Part shown: positions 1-35,160 of the stretch, piece by piece | How positions within the stretch are numbered: position 1 is the stretch's first letter | Layout: the number at the start of each line of letters is the position of its first letter | DNA from: Nocardia exalbida NBRC 100660 | Lineage (GTDB): Bacteria > Actinomycetota > Actinomycetes > Mycobacteriales > Mycobacteriaceae | Length of the DNA: 64,000 nucleotides | Assembly (NCBI RefSeq): GCF_000308575.1 | Contig: NZ_BAFZ01000061.1 | Span: 186,001 to 250,000, forward strand | Direction: 5' to 3' | The notes under the pieces: generated by a model | Databases searched by the model: none | What the model was told of the DNA's origin: nothing | The model's input: the letters and a program-made list of their open reading frames with translations, nothing else | Position numbers and translations under genes: made by a program

Positions 1-2
1 AC

Positions 3-3000
3 CAGCCCGCCGGGACGGGCGACGCGACGACGGTGCCGATCGGCAGGCCACAGTGGAATACCCAGGTCTACGTGCTCGATTCGCGCCTGCGGCCGGTGCC
101 GCCCGGGGTTCCCGGCGAGCTGTACCTCGCCGGGGACCAGCTCGCCCGCGGATATGTGCGCCAGGCGGCACAGACCTCGGGCCGTTTCGTCGCGAACCCG
201 TTCGGCCGCGGCACCAGGATGTACCGAACGGGCGACCTGGCCCTCTGGCGCGCCCCCGCCCCTGGCGAGCCCCAGCGACTGGAATACCTCGGGCGCACCG
301 ATTTCCAGGTGAAGTTCCGCGGACAGCGGATCGAGCTCGGTGAGATCGAGACCGCGCTGCTCGCACAACCGTCGGTGAGCCAAGCGGTCGCGGCGGTGAT
401 GCCTTCGGCGTCGGGGGAGCGGCTGGCGGCGTATGTGGTCGCGTGCCCCGGGCAGATCGTCGACCGCGACGAACTCGCGACCGCGATCTCGGCGGTCCTG
501 CCCGCGTACATGATGCCCTCCGCGCTGGTGGAACTCTCCGCTCTGCCGCTGAACGCGAGCGGCAAACTCGATCGCAAGGCGCTGCCCGCACCGGCGGTCG
601 AGGTCAGGGCGTTCCGGGCCGCTCGCAACCCGGTGGAACGGGCGGTGGCGCAGGTGCTGGCCGATCTGCTCGGCGTCGAGCGAGTGGGTATCGATGACGA
701 CTTCTTCGCGCTCGGCGGCAATTCGCTGCTCGCGACCCGCGCCGTCGCGCGGATCAACGAGGCGTTGCGATCGCAGGTCACCGTGCGCGACCTGTTCGAG
801 GCACCCCTGGTCGCGGCGCTTGCCGCGCGGGTGGAGGCCGGTGGCGCGGGCCCTGCTCGTCCGCCTTTGGCGCGGTCGCGACGGCCGGATCGGGTCCCGC
901 TTTCGCTCGCCCAGCAGCGGATGTGGCTGCTCAATCGCATCGACCCGGACTCTCCCGCCTACCACCTGCCCTTCGCCGTCCGGTTGACCGGCGTCCTCGA
1001 CCCGACCGCACTGAGCCACGCGGTCGCCGACGTGATCGAACGGCACGAAGTGCTGCGCACCCGCTACCCGGTCGACGCCGACGGGCAGCCGTATCAGGAG
1101 ATCCTTCCGTCGCGCGCGGTCCTTCCCGGCGGCCTCGCGGTCGAGCACGGCGTCACCGATGTCGCGGACACGGTGAACGAGCTGATGTCCGCGGGCTTCG
1201 ACGTGACCGCGGCCGCGCCCGTTCGGCTCCGGCTGTTCAGCGCGGGCCGCGATCATCTGCTCGTCATCGTGACCCACCACATCGCGGCGGACGGATCGTC
1301 GCTCGCGCCGCTGGCCCGTGACCTGGTGACCGCCTACTCGTCCCGTCTCGCGGGCGCCGCGCCGGACTGGCCACCCCTGCCGGTACAGTACGCCGATTTC
1401 GCGATCTGGCAGCGCGCCGCCGTGGGATCCGAGGACGACGGTCGATCCATTGCGGCACAACAACTGTCGTATTGGCGCGACCAGCTGGCCGGCTTCGCGG
1501 GGCCGCTGGAGCTGCCGACCGATCACCCGCGCCCCTCGACCGCATCGACGCGCGGCGCGTCGATCGGCCGCACCATCCCGGCGCGGATCCACGAGCGGCT
1601 GACCCGGATCGCGCGCGACCACGACGCGACGCTGTTCATGGTGGTGCACGCGGCGCTCGCCACGCTGGTCGGACGCCTGTGCGGCGCCACGGACGTCGTG
1701 ATCGGTACCCCGGTCGCCGGTCGAGGCGACCGCGCACTCGACGACCTGGTCGGGATGTTCGTCAACACCTTGGCGCTGCGTGTCGAGGTCGATCCCACCG
1801 CGACCTTCCACGATCTCGTCGACCGGACCCGGGACACGGCTCTCTCGGCATTCGCCAACGGCGACGTGCCGTTCGAGCGTGTGATCGAGGAAGCCGCCCC
1901 CGCGCGCACCGGAGCACACAACTCGCTGTTCCCGGTGATGCTGTCGTTCCAGAACATCGAGCGGGCCACCCTGGAGCTGCCGGACCTGACGATCACCGCC
2001 GTCGGCAACGGCGAGGTCACCGCGAAATTCGATCTGCACGTCGTCGTCGAGCCACGGCTCGGCGACGACGGCCGGTCGGAGCTGGCCGTGACCTTCACCT
2101 ACGCCACCGAACTCTTCGACGAGCCGACCGTCCGCGCCTTCGCCCGCCGGTTCGAGCGCATCGTGTCCACGGTCGCGGAAGATCCCTCGGCGCGGGTGTG
2201 GGACATCGACATTCTCGACGAGGACGAAGGTTTTCCGGCGATAGCGCGATCGTCCGAGGCTGCGAATGCCCCGGCAGCGACGCTGCCCGAGCTGATCGGT
2301 GCGCAGGTCAGGCGCAGGCCCGAGGCGGCGGCCGTCCGATTCGGTGCCGCCACGCTCGGCTTCGGGGCGCTGCAGCGGCGCGCGAATCGCATCGCCCGCG
2401 CGCTGATCGCGGCCGGAGCGGGCCCCGAAACCGTTGTGGCCGTCGCGGTGCCGCGCACCGAAGACCTGCCGGTCGCGCTGCTCGGGGTGCTCACGGCAGG
2501 CGCCGCCTACCTGCCCATCGACCTCACCTATCCGGCGCAGCGGCTGGCCTTCGTCCTCGCCGACGCGGCGCCGGTGTGCGTGCTGACCACCGCCGCCGAG
2601 CGCCCGGCGCTCCCGGACGCCGAACTGCGCACCGTCTTGCTGGAGCAGACGGCGGAGTTCGCCGACGATCCGATCACCGACGCCGACCGAATGGCGCCGC
2701 TGCTCGCGGACAACCTGGCCTACGTCATCTACACCTCGGGCTCGACGGGCGTGCCGAAGGGTGTCGGCGTGACGCACCGCAACGCGGTGCGGCTGTTCAC
2801 CGAGGCGCAGCCGCTGTTCGCCTTCGGCGAGCGTGACGTCTGGACGCTGTTCCACTCCTTCGCCTTCGACTTCTCGGTATGGGAGCTGTGGTGCGCGCTC
2901 GTGACCGGCGGCACCGTCGTCGTGGTCGACTACGCGACATCGCGCTCACCGGAGCTGTTCCGCGAACTGCTCATTCGCGAGCGGGTGACGGTGTTGAACC

Positions 3001-4901
3001 AGACGCCGTCGGCCTTCCGCCAACTCGTCGAAGCCGACCGCGACGCCTCGCCCGCCTCCGGGGAATTCTCCCTGCGGTACGTGATATTCGGCGGTGAGGC
3101 GCTGGATCTGCGGCACCTGCGACGCTGGTCCGAGCGCCATCCGGGGGACACGCCGCGACTGGTCAACATGTACGGCATCACCGAAACCACCGTGCACGTC
3201 TCCTTCCTCGAGGTCGGTGCGCACCTGATGGACACTCCGGCCAGCCTGATCGGCCGGGCACTGCCCGGGCTGGACACCTACGTGCTGGACCTCCGCCTGC
3301 GCCCGGCGCCGTTCGGTACTCCCGGTGAGATCTATGTCGCGGGCGCTCAGCTGTCCCGCGGTTACTCGGGGCGGCCCGGGCTCACCGCGACGCGGTTCGT
3401 CGCGAATCCGTTCGGCCCGCCGGGATCCCGGATGTACCGCTCGGGCGACCTCGCGCGCTGGGGCCGGTTCGGCGACGACGCCGGGCTCGCCTACACCGGT
3501 CGCGGCGACCAGCAGGTGCAGTTGCGCGGCTTCCGGATCGAGCTGGGCGAGATCGAAGCGGCGCTGCTGCGCTGTCCCGGCGTGTGCCAGGCCGTCGCGC
3601 TGGTCCGGACCGATCCCGCCCTCGGTGATCAGCTCGTGGGCTACGTGCTACCCGAGCCGGGCGCGCGGCCGGACCCGGCCGAATTGCGCGGTCGGGTGGC
3701 CGAATACCTGACCGGTTACATGGTGCCCGCCGCGATCGTCGTGCTCGATGCCATCCCGCTGACCCCGAACGGCAAGCTCGACCGGCGGGCCCTTCCCGCG
3801 CCCGAATTCCGTACACGTGAATTCCGCGCTGCCGCCACCCCTGTCGAGGCGACCGTTGCCGCCGCCTTCGCCGCCGTGCTCGGCGCCGAGCGCTTCGGCA
3901 TGGACGACAACTTCTTCGAACACGGTGGAAACTCCCTGCTCGCCGCGAAGCTGACGCTTCGGCTGTCGACCGCGCTCGGCACTCGGATTCCGGTGATGCG
4001 GGTGTTCACCGCACCCACGCCCGCGCAGCTGGTCGCCGACCTGGCCCGCCGTGCGAGCGGCGCGGTGGAGACCGAAGCGGCCTTCGACATGCTGTTGCCG
4101 CTGCGCCCCGGGGGTTCGGCCGCGCCGCTGTTCTGCGTGCATCCGGTCTCGGGAATCTCCTGGTCGTATGCCGGCCTCGCCGCCTACCTCGACCCCGAGC
4201 GACCCCTGTACGGTCTGCAGACGCCCGTGCTCGCGACCGACGAGATGATGCCGGCTTCGATCGAGGAATGGGCCCGCCGCTATATCCGGCTGATCCGCTC
4301 GCAACAACCGTCCGGTCCCTACCATCTGCTCGGCTGGTCCTTCGGTGGCGTCATCGCGCACGAGATGGCGGTGCAATTGCAGCGCGAGGGCGAGCAGGTC
4401 GCGTTGCTCGCGGTGATGGACAGCTACATGGCGGACCCACCGGGCACCCCGCCCGGCGACGCGGGCAAGGTGCCGGTGGCCGAGTTGATCGGCGGTTTGC
4501 TCGGTGAGCAGGCCGGCGACCTCGGCAATGTCGCGGATGTGGACTGGGCCGCGCTTCCCCAGAAGATGACCGAACTCCCCGAGCCGTTCGCGTCGTTCGG
4601 CTCCGACCGCGTCACCCGGATCCTCGACGCGGCGGTGCACTCGGTGGCGCTGCGCAGCGCCTATGACCCGCCCGTGTACCGCGGCGACGTCGTCTACTTC
4701 ACCGCCGCGCTCGACGATCCGACCGGAACGGTCGGCGCGTCGATCTGGAGCGAGGTCGTCGACGGGCAGGTGCACAACCACGCCGTGGCGACGACGCATT
4801 GGCGAATGACCACGGCATCCGGTCTGGCCCGGATCGCCGAAGTGCTGACACGGGCGTGGCATGCGGGCGAACCGGAGGGGGAACGCCCGGTCCGCCGGTG
4901 A
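3..4901 (+). CDS. Nonribosomal peptide synthetase, C-terminal part (A-T-C-A-T-TE), cut by the window start
   Basis: This is the end of a multimodular NRPS; the reading frame is already open at the left edge, so the start lies outside. Domains in order: the last third of an adenylation domain (core A7-A10 motifs, about 3-590, ending near [12 protein letters not shown]), a carrier domain (about 625-830, serine in GGNSLL), a condensation domain (about 890-2200, active site HHIAADG near 1276), a complete adenylation domain (about 2280-3800, [11 protein letters not shown] near 2727), a second carrier domain (about 3830-4030) and a type I thioesterase (about 4085-4860, GWSFGG near 4333). Aligning the complete A domain by eye to GrsA gives the specificity code D-F-W-N-I-G-M-V-H, the established threonine code. 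The terminal TE should release or cyclise the peptide. A WS/DGAT-type acyltransferase gene follows about 150 bp downstream. The Thr call is strong; the rest of the peptide is unknown because upstream modules are missing. Confidence 0.95.
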   Translation, partial: QPAGTGDATTVPIGRPQWNTQVYVLDSRLRPVPPGVPGELYLAGDQLARGYVRQAAQTSGRFVANPFGRGTRMYRTGDLALWRAPAPGEPQRLEYLGRTDFQVKFRGQRIELGEIETALLAQPSVSQAVAAVMPSASGERLAAYVVACPGQIVDRDELATAISAVLPAYMMPSALVELSALPLNASGKLDRKALPAPAVEVRAFRAARNPVERAVAQVLADLLGVERVGIDDDFFALGGNSLLATRAVARINEALRSQVTVRDLFEAPLVAALAARVEAGGAGPARPPLARSRRPDRVPLSLAQQRMWLLNRIDPDSPAYHLPFAVRLTGVLDPTALSHAVADVIERHEVLRTRYPVDADGQPYQEILPSRAVLPGGLAVEHGVTDVADTVNELMSAGFDVTAAAPVRLRLFSAGRDHLLVIVTHHIAADGSSLAPLARDLVTAYSSRLAGAAPDWPPLPVQYADFAIWQRAAVGSEDDGRSIAAQQLSYWRDQLAGFAGPLELPTDHPRPSTASTRGASIGRTIPARIHERLTRIARDHDATLFMVVHAALATLVGRLCGATDVVIGTPVAGRGDRALDDLVGMFVNTLALRVEVDPTATFHDLVDRTRDTALSAFANGDVPFERVIEEAAPARTGAHNSLFPVMLSFQNIERATLELPDLTITAVGNGEVTAKFDLHVVVEPRLGDDGRSELAVTFTYATELFDEPTVRAFARRFERIVSTVAEDPSARVWDIDILDEDEGFPAIARSSEAANAPAATLPELIGAQVRRRPEAAAVRFGAATLGFGALQRRANRIARALIAAGAGPETVVAVAVPRTEDLPVALLGVLTAGAAYLPIDLTYPAQRLAFVLADAAPVCVLTTAAERPALPDAELRTVLLEQTAEFADDPITDADRMAPLLADNLAYVIYTSGSTGVPKGVGVTHRNAVRLFTEAQPLFAFGERDVWTLFHSFAFDFSVWELWCALVTGGTVVVVDYATSRSPELFRELLIRERVTVLNQTPSAFRQLVEADRDASPASGEFSLRYVIFGGEALDLRHLRRWSERHPGDTPRLVNMYGITETTVHVSFLEVGAHLMDTPASLIGRALPGLDTYVLDLRLRPAPFGTPGEIYVAGAQLSRGYSGRPGLTATRFVANPFGPPGSRMYRSGDLARWGRFGDDAGLAYTGRGDQQVQLRGFRIELGEIEAALLRCPGVCQAVALVRTDPALGDQLVGYVLPEPGARPDPAELRGRVAEYLTGYMVPAAIVVLDAIPLTPNGKLDRRALPAPEFRTREFRAAATPVEATVAAAFAAVLGAERFGMDDNFFEHGGNSLLAAKLTLRLSTALGTRIPVMRVFTAPTPAQLVADLARRASGAVETEAAFDMLLPLRPGGSAAPLFCVHPVSGISWSYAGLAAYLDPERPLYGLQTPVLATDEMMPASIEEWARRYIRLIRSQQPSGPYHLLGWSFGGVIAHEMAVQLQREGEQVALLAVMDSYMADPPGTPPGDAGKVPVAELIGGLLGEQAGDLGNVADVDWAALPQKMTELPEPFASFGSDRVTRILDAAVHSVALRSAYDPPVYRGDVVYFTAALDDPTGTVGASIWSEVVDGQVHNHAVATTHWRMTTASGLARIAEVLTRAWHAGEPEGERPVRR

Positions 4902-5049
4902 ATCAGCGGCGCGGCCGGGCTTCGGCGGCGGCCTTCGGCCGGATCCACCGACGGTGTGACCGGCGCGGAAGCCGGAGTGCCCTGCTTTCGGTGACCTTCG
5001 GCCATCATCTCGCCCGGCGCTTCGCGCCATGCTGAGAAGACGAACCGGA

Positions 5050-6429
5050 ATGAGCATGCCCATGACAGAACTACGGCCCCTCGATTCGGGCTTCATGGAA
5101 CTAGAGGACTCCGACCGGCATATCAGTCTCGGAATCGGCGCGGTGGCGATCATCTCCGGCGCTCCACCGGCCAGGGGTGAGTTCGGCCGCATCCTCGCCA
5201 GGGGAGTGCGGCAGAACGCGCGCCTGCGCCAGAAGGTGCGGCGGGCGCCGCTGGACCTGGCCACGCCGGTGTGGGAGGACGACCCGAATTTCGACCTCGC
5301 ACACCACATCCGATGGACCGCGCTGCCCACGCCGGGTGACGAGCGCGCGCTGTGTGAACTGGTGGCCACGGAGCTGGAGGAGCGGCTCGATCGCGACCAT
5401 CCGCTGTGGCAGTGCGTCGTCGTCGAACACCTCGCGGGGGACCGCTGGGCGCTGCTGGTCAAAGCGCATCACAGCCTGGTGGACGGCGTGTCGGGTCTGT
5501 CGGTGTTCCGGAGTCTGTGCGACGCCGTACCGGGAGAGGCCGAGAACGCCGCGCCCGAGCCGCGAAGCCGTGCCGCGATGCGGTGGCTCGACGTGGTGCG
5601 AGGTGTGACGCGGTTGCCCGTCGTCGTGCCGCGCTCCGTCGCCGCCGTGACGCGCGGTCTGACACCGCTGGTGTCCGCCGTCGTGTCGCCCGCCGCGGAA
5701 TGTTCGCTCAACGGACCCATCGGACGCCAGCGCCGGTACGTCGTGGCCCGGGCCGCCCTGTCGGACGTCCACGAGATCCGCGCGGCGTTCGACGTCACGG
5801 TCAACGATGTCGTCCTGGCCGCGGTCGCCGCCGCTTATCGCGACCTGCTGGTCGGCCGCGCCGAGCGGCCCGCTCCGGACAAACTGCGCGTTCTCGTCCC
5901 GGTGTCGATGCGATCCGAGCAGGCGAGATCCACGCTGGACAATCGTGTTTCGGCGATGCTGCCATTCCTGCCGATCGATGTCGCCGACCCGGTGGAGCGG
6001 CTGGACGTGATTCGGCGGCGGATGACCGGACACAAGGCGCGCGGCGAAGCGCAAGCGGAGAATTCGGTGCTCGCGCTGGCGGGGCGGCTCCCGTTCGCGC
6101 CCATCGCGTGGAGTCTGCGTCTGCTGGCGCGGTTTCCGCAGCGAACCGTCGCCGCGCTGGTGACGAACGTGCCCGGCCCACGCGAGCGGTTGACCGTGCG
6201 GGGGCACGCGGTAACCGAACTGCTGCCTGCCGTGCCCATCGCCATGCGGTTGCGCACCGGGATCGCGGTGCTCAGCTATGCGGGGCAACTGACGTTCGGG
6301 ATCACCGGGGATTACGACACCGCGCCCGATATCGCGGTGCTCGCCGAGGGCATCGAGCGGGAGATCAAGCGGCTCCGCGAGCGTGCGGGGCTCCGGCGAC
6401 CGTTCCGGCCGGAGGTGACCGGGCCGTGA
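5050..6429 (+). CDS. WS/DGAT-family O-acyltransferase (wax ester synthase / diacylglycerol acyltransferase type)
   Basis: The roughly 459-residue protein belongs to the bifunctional WS/DGAT family, which transfers fatty acyl groups from acyl-CoA to alcohols or diacylglycerol at the membrane face. It carries the family's catalytic motif HHSLVDG (around residue 138), the upstream PLW in DHPLWQ, and the C-terminal NVPGP motif. Length is typical (450-480). Four in-frame ATGs cluster at 5029, 5050, 5056 and 5062. I chose 5050 because AGAAGA lies about nine bases upstream; 5062 gives the most family-like N-terminus. It sits directly behind a thioesterase-ended NRPS on the same strand, so it may serve lipid storage as in other Nocardia or acylate the peptide product. 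The context alone does not decide between these. Confidence 0.9.
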   Translation: MSMPMTELRPLDSGFMELEDSDRHISLGIGAVAIISGAPPARGEFGRILARGVRQNARLRQKVRRAPLDLATPVWEDDPNFDLAHHIRWTALPTPGDERALCELVATELEERLDRDHPLWQCVVVEHLAGDRWALLVKAHHSLVDGVSGLSVFRSLCDAVPGEAENAAPEPRSRAAMRWLDVVRGVTRLPVVVPRSVAAVTRGLTPLVSAVVSPAAECSLNGPIGRQRRYVVARAALSDVHEIRAAFDVTVNDVVLAAVAAAYRDLLVGRAERPAPDKLRVLVPVSMRSEQARSTLDNRVSAMLPFLPIDVADPVERLDVIRRRMTGHKARGEAQAENSVLALAGRLPFAPIAWSLRLLARFPQRTVAALVTNVPGPRERLTVRGHAVTELLPAVPIAMRLRTGIAVLSYAGQLTFGITGDYDTAPDIAVLAEGIEREIKRLRERAGLRRPFRPEVTGP

Positions 6430-6597
6430 GGAGTATCGGTCGGCGGGTGGCTCGGGCCGCCGCAGCGCCCGCCGGGAGAGGACCGATCGGGGACTTTCTG
6501 CCCTGTCCGGCAGTAGGACCCGGTGATGGTATGGGAGGCCGTGGTGTCGAGTGAAGACCGGAAAGCGAGGTCGTTGCCAGGTGGAAACACGCGCGAT

Positions 6598-7068
6598 ATG
6601 CCTGGGCACGGGATCATGATCGCCTCCGGCGGCCGCGTCGCGGACAACGGCATCCCCGGCCGCACGATGGTCGAGATCGACCGTGACGAGGCGCTGCGGC
6701 TGCTGGCCGGCGTGGCCTACGGGCGCGTGGTGTTCACCCGTGATGCGCTCCCCGCGATCCGCCCGGTCAACCATTACGTCGACGGTGGTGCGGTCATCGT
6801 GCGCACCCGGGTCACGTCGCGGCTCACCGACACCGTCCGTACCGATCCCTCCGTCGTCGTGGCCTATGAGGCCGACGACATCGACGCGGTGAGCCATGTG
6901 GGCTGGTCGGTCGTCGTCACCGGCCTGGCCAGGCCGGTCACCGACCCCGCCCGGGTCGCGCGCTACACGCGGCTGCTGCGACCGTGGGCCGAGGGGATGA
7001 TGGATACGGTCATCGCGATCGAACCCACCATCGTCACCGGCTTCCGGCTCGTCGAGGAACAGCGTTAG
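6598..7068 (+). CDS. Pyridoxamine 5'-phosphate oxidase-fold flavin/F420-binding protein
   Basis: The small protein (156 residues from this start) has the split-barrel pattern of the pyridoxamine 5'-phosphate oxidase-like family (Pyridox_ox_2 type). It opens with a [14 protein letters not shown] helix, then [22 protein letters not shown] strands and an [11 protein letters not shown] strand near the end. Such actinobacterial proteins usually bind FMN or F420 and reduce or bind small molecules; the substrate cannot be told here. The start is ambiguous: in-frame ATGs exist at 6523, 6598, 6616 and 6667, and the conserved fold begins only after the last one. It stands between two NRPS genes on the same strand but about 170 bp after the acyltransferase, so a role in the pathway is possible, not shown. 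Confidence 0.8.
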   Translation: MPGHGIMIASGGRVADNGIPGRTMVEIDRDEALRLLAGVAYGRVVFTRDALPAIRPVNHYVDGGAVIVRTRVTSRLTDTVRTDPSVVVAYEADDIDAVSHVGWSVVVTGLARPVTDPARVARYTRLLRPWAEGMMDTVIAIEPTIVTGFRLVEEQR

Positions 7069-8221
7069 GCCGCAGCGAGCGACGGTAGTTCGGATTTACC
7101 GAACCATCATCCCGAGAATTATTTGTGGGCATATCAGGCGAGGTCCTGCGCGGGTTCCGACCCCACGCGCGAGTTCGTCGCGGGAATAACACACTCCATG
7201 GCGGGTGTGCACGCTCGGCGCAGCGCGGTGGGTGTTTGTGCCTGCCGAACGCCGGTCGCGCACATGCGGACTCGCGCCGATCGGCGGAGCCGATTCGCGG
7301 TCTGACCGGCCGGATACCCCTCGGCGGCCTGCCGCGGGCCGGCACCCGCCTTCGACCCGTGCGAAACCTGAGCGCTGAAACGCCCGTGTTCGGCGGCATC
7401 TCTTCGGAGGAGACGCCGCCCCCGGCGTGAAATCAGAATCACCAGGTACCTGATTCCAGGCAGAACTATGTTCTGAGAATTTGCATTCCGAGATATATCT
7501 CGAGTCGAGTTGCATTGACGAGCATTCGGAAATGTGCCCGCCGGATCGGAATGTAGTAAAGGCGCGTGGGTGGTACCTGAATGGGTGATTGCCAATATAT
7601 TGCTATTGGGATGCACATTCCCTTGTGGTGCAATCGATCGAGCTGGCGGACCGGCTGTCGGCACACGCTGTCCACCCGGTGGATGGCGACGGCCCTCCCG
7701 ACTTGATTCCGGCCCCTGCCCGGGATGTACGATGCCCGATCGCGGGTGGTTCTCTCTGGATCCACCCGCTCGCACCAGGCACTTCCATGAGCGGTACGGG
7801 CGCGCGGCGGCTCCGACGCGCGGGCGGTGTCACGGCCGTATTGCTCGAAACGAGATTCGAAACGCCCGGCCTCCGTGCGGAGCTGGGAGCTTTGATACCA
7901 CTAGACTGACCCGAGCTGCTGTCAGATAGCTTGTCCCGCCAGAGTGGCGATGCTTCACGGTAGATTCAAAAGTTCTGTTTTCAGATTTTGAGACGACTGA
8001 AATGCCGACAAACGGGAGGTGTGGAAGTCGCCGTAGATGTCCGATTCGTGCCGGACACCGGCGGATCGAGCTACCCGCGAAACCTGAACGGCGCGGCGCA
8101 GAGCAGGGGTGGCGCCGCTTCGAAGTAGACGAAGTGCATACAAAGCCAGATTTCGGATGCGGTGGGCCGACGTCCTTCCGTCGTGCCTTCGCGCGTCCGG
8201 GTATGAATAAGGGGTCATGCG
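7069..8221 (+). other. Long non-coding region upstream of the heptamodular NRPS
   Basis: No convincing gene is seen in these 1.15 kb. The open frames present lack a ribosome binding site and recognisable composition, for example a 106-codon frame at 7589-7909. Base composition drops clearly towards AT between about 7440 and 7620 and again near 7960-8000 and 8195-8220, unlike the flanking coding DNA. This is expected of a promoter and regulator-binding region for the downstream NRPS gene. Small palindromes are listed separately. Confidence 0.5.
7443..7580. promoter_or_regulatory. Cluster of palindromes and short repeats, possible regulator sites
   Basis: Within an AT-rich stretch there is a 10-bp palindrome CAGGTACCTG (7443-7452) whose GGTACCTGA core recurs at 7572-7580. 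A perfect 14-bp palindrome CGAGATATATCTCG lies at 7489-7502 and is flanked on both sides by TTGCATT (7481-7487 and 7510-7516). The arrangement suggests binding sites for a dimeric regulator about 0.65-0.8 kb upstream of the NRPS start codon. No known operator consensus is recognised and the regulator is unknown. Confidence 0.35.
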
Positions 8222-32669
<24,448 letters not shown>

Positions 32670-32680
<11 letters not shown>

Positions 32681-32906
32681 CGACTCTCGACCGACCGGCC
32701 TGCTCGGGATCGACGTCGGGCGAGCGGAGACGGACCGGCGACGTATCCGTGCCGTCGTCGCGGAAGTGCACGATCGGGACGAGCGCCTGGCGCGGTGCTG
32801 CGAACTACTCGGCAGGCATGGTCTCTTCGCACGAACCCGGCAGGACCTGAGCCTGCGCGGAACGGAGTTGCACGAGATCTACGCCGTCCGGACGGAGACC
32901 GTTTGA
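32670..32906 (+). pseudogene. Possible remnant or frameshifted small gene behind the NRPS
   Basis: A 78-codon frame without an ATG runs to the stop at 32904 and reads like genuine protein, rich in Asp, Glu, Leu and Val, ending ELHEIYAVRTETV. A different frame begins with an ATG at 32674 that overlaps the NRPS stop (ATGCTGA), as a coupled gene would, but its product is Ser/Arg/Thr-rich and stops after 58 codons. A single-base frameshift near 32695 would join the coupled start to the protein-like frame. No family is recognised. It could also be chance in GC-rich DNA. Confidence 0.3.
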
Positions 32907-32956
32907 CGCGTCCCGCGACCGGTGCGCCGCGGCAGTGTCACCGATCGAAGATGTTC

Positions 32957-33007
32957 GACCCGGCACGGGAACAGTCCGGAACTTCCGGACTGTTCCCGTG
33001 CCGGGTC
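32957..33007. terminator. Bidirectional hairpin terminator, 25-bp arms
   Basis: A perfect inverted repeat has two 25-nt arms (32957-32981 and 32983-33007) around one central base. It lies between the NRPS stop (32680) and the end of the convergent fadE5 gene (33109). There is no T-run, as is common for intrinsic terminators in high-GC actinobacteria. Confidence 0.75.
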
Positions 33008-33108
33008 TGCTCTCCGCGGTCGCACGTCCCCGCGCGGTTTCCCGTGACCGCACTCCGCTGCTGAGTCGTCGTTCCGGCGACGCCTCGGCCGTCGCGGCCC
33101 GGTCCGGG

Positions 33109-34944
33109 TCAGAACGCGGCTTCGTCGAGATCCATGACGCTGATGTCGACGTCGGAGATAACCGACCATTCCGCGCTGAGGTGCGGCAGGACCGTCTTGG
33201 CGAAGAACGACGCGACGGCGACTTTGCCTTCGTAGAAGGCGCGGTCCTGCTCTCCGGGGCCGGCGTCGAGTGCGGCCGTGGCGATCTCGGCGGCGACGAT
33301 CAGCCGCCAGGCGACGAGGAGGTCACCGACGGAGAGCAGGAAGCGAACGGAGTTCAGCCCGATCTTGTACAGCTCGGTGGGCTGTTGCTGGGCGGCGAGC
33401 AGGTGCTGGGTGAAGCGGCCCGCCATGTCCTGGACGTCTTCGAGCGCGGTGGCGAGCAGGATCTTCTCCGCCTTGAGCCGGCCGTTGCCGTCGGTGGATT
33501 GCGCCGTGTCGCGGATCTTGCCCGCGAGGTGGGCCAGTGCGACGCCACGGTCGCGGGCGATCTTGCGGAAGAAGAAGTCCTGCGCCTGGATGGCGGTGGT
33601 GCCTTCGTAGAGCGAGTCGATCTTCGCGTCGCGGATGTACTGCTCGATCGGGTAGTCCTGCAGGAAGCCGGAACCACCGAGGGTCTGCAGCGACTCGGTC
33701 AGGTACTGGTAGGCGCGATCCGAGCCGACACCCTTGACGATCGGCAGCAGCAGGTCGTTGACTCGCGCGGCCAGATCCGCGTCGGCACCCGAGATGTGTT
33801 GCGCGACAACGTCGTTCTGATGGCCTGCGGTGTAGAGATAGATCGCGCGCAGCCCCTCGGCGTACGCCTTCTGCATCATCAGCGACCGGCGCACGTCGGG
33901 GTGCCGGGTGATGGTCACCTTCGGCGCGGCCTTGTCCGCCATCCGGGTGAGATCACTGCCTTGCACGCGTGTCTTCGCGTATTCCAGGGCGTTGAGGTAG
34001 CCGGTGGACAAGGTGGCGATGGCCTTGGTGCCCACCATCATCCGAGCTTCCTCGATGACTTGGAACATCTGCGCGATGCCGTCGTGTACCTCGCCGACCA
34101 GCCAGCCCTTGGCGGGGATGCCGTGGCCGCCGAAGGTGACCTCGCAGGTGGCCGAGGCCTTCAGGCCCATCTTGTGCTCGACGTTGGTGACGAAGACGCC
34201 GTTGCGCTCGCCCAGCTCGCCGGTCTCGTGGTCGAAGTGGAACTTCGGCACGAAGAACAGCGACAGGCCCTTGGTGCCCGGTCCGGCGCCCTCGGGGCGA
34301 GCCAGCACCAGGTGCATGATGTTTCCGAACAGGTCATCGGAGTCGGCGGAGGTGATGAACCGCTTGACGCCCTCGATGTGCCAGGAGCCGTCCTCCTGCT
34401 CGACCGCCTTGGTGCGGCCCGCGCCGACGTCGGAACCGGCGTCGGGCTCGGTCAGCACCATCGTGGCGCCCCAGTTGCGTTCGGTCATGAACTGGGCCCA
34501 GCGCCGCTGCTGCTCGGTGCCGATGCCATAAGTGATGTGGGCCATCATCGGTCCGGTCAGGTACATGTAAGCCGCGGGCTGCGCCCCGAGGACGAATTCG
34601 GTGATCGCCCAACTGACCATCGAAGGGGCGGGCACGCCCCCGACACCCTCGGCCTTGCCGACGCGCCACCATTCCGCGTCGTACCAGGCGCGCACCGCCT
34701 TCTTGAACGACTCCGGCAGGCGCACCGAGTGGGTGGCCGGATCGAAAACCGGCGGGTTGCGGTCGGTGTCGGCGTACGGTTCGGCGACCGGTCCTTCGGC
34801 CAGGCGCGCGGCCTCCGCCAGCATCGACCGCACGGTGTCGCCGTCCAGGTCGCCGAATGCTCCGGTCCGGAGGATGTCGTCGAGTCCGTACACCTCGAAC
34901 AGATTGAACTCGAGGTCGCGCACGTTGCTCTTGTAATGGCTCAC
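33109..34944 (-). CDS. fadE5: FadE5-type acyl-CoA dehydrogenase
   Basis: This 611-residue flavoprotein should catalyse alpha,beta-dehydrogenation of acyl-CoA esters, the first step of fatty-acid beta-oxidation. From memory it follows mycobacterial FadE5 closely: the N-terminus begins with SHYKSNVRD, residue count is the same, and it shares the blocks [32 protein letters not shown] and [19 protein letters not shown]. The Glu of YEGTT is the expected catalytic base. The start is a GTG at 34944; an upstream in-frame start at 35019 would add residues absent from the family. Two copies of the motif TTAATNACCACTAAGT lie 117-210 bp upstream, and the gene for an Mce3R-like regulator is next upstream on the same strand, so repression by that protein is likely. 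The gene faces the NRPS tail to tail. Confidence 0.93.
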   Translation of the reverse strand: MSHYKSNVRDLEFNLFEVYGLDDILRTGAFGDLDGDTVRSMLAEAARLAEGPVAEPYADTDRNPPVFDPATHSVRLPESFKKAVRAWYDAEWWRVGKAEGVGGVPAPSMVSWAITEFVLGAQPAAYMYLTGPMMAHITYGIGTEQQRRWAQFMTERNWGATMVLTEPDAGSDVGAGRTKAVEQEDGSWHIEGVKRFITSADSDDLFGNIMHLVLARPEGAGPGTKGLSLFFVPKFHFDHETGELGERNGVFVTNVEHKMGLKASATCEVTFGGHGIPAKGWLVGEVHDGIAQMFQVIEEARMMVGTKAIATLSTGYLNALEYAKTRVQGSDLTRMADKAAPKVTITRHPDVRRSLMMQKAYAEGLRAIYLYTAGHQNDVVAQHISGADADLAARVNDLLLPIVKGVGSDRAYQYLTESLQTLGGSGFLQDYPIEQYIRDAKIDSLYEGTTAIQAQDFFFRKIARDRGVALAHLAGKIRDTAQSTDGNGRLKAEKILLATALEDVQDMAGRFTQHLLAAQQQPTELYKIGLNSVRFLLSVGDLLVAWRLIVAAEIATAALDAGPGEQDRAFYEGKVAVASFFAKTVLPHLSAEWSVISDVDISVMDLDEAAF

Positions 34945-35060
34945 GGGCCAATGCCTTTCGAGAAACGGCCGGTGTACCGGCAAGGGATTCGGCGGGTGCG
35001 CGCACCAGCGATCACCCACGGCACACTGTGCGGCACCGATGACCCGAAAGCAATCTCATG

Positions 35061-35154
35061 TTAATGACCACTAAGTAAATGGTCGCATGTCCGACAGTGT
35101 TCTATCCGCTGCTAGCGTGCAATTGGCTGAGCTAAGTTAATAACCACTAAGTGG
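35061..35154. promoter_or_regulatory. Two direct copies of TTAATNACCACTAAGT upstream of fadE5, candidate double-TetR operator
   Basis: The motif occurs at 35061-35076 and again at 35138-35153, in the same orientation and 77 bp apart. The first copy is embedded in an inverted repeat GACCA-N9-TGGTC (35066-35084); the second in CCAC-TAA-GTGG (35144-35154). The region is AT-rich against its surroundings and lies between the stop of the double TetR gene (35161) and the fadE5 start (34944). Binding by the neighbouring regulator is inferred. Confidence 0.55.
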
Positions 35155-35160
35155 CATAAA

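Noticed and set aside
7589..7909. 106-codon open frame upstream of the NRPS
   Set aside because: It lacks a ribosome binding site, has mixed codon bias and an uninformative product.
7069..8221. Iron-box (IdeR/DmdR) search for siderophore-type control of the NRPS
   Set aside because: No sequence close to TTAGGTTAGGCTAACCTAA was found, so iron control is not supported from this region.
32957..33007. Palindrome as insertion-sequence end or attachment site
   Set aside because: No transposase or integrase gene and no target duplication are seen nearby; the position between two convergent stops fits a terminator.
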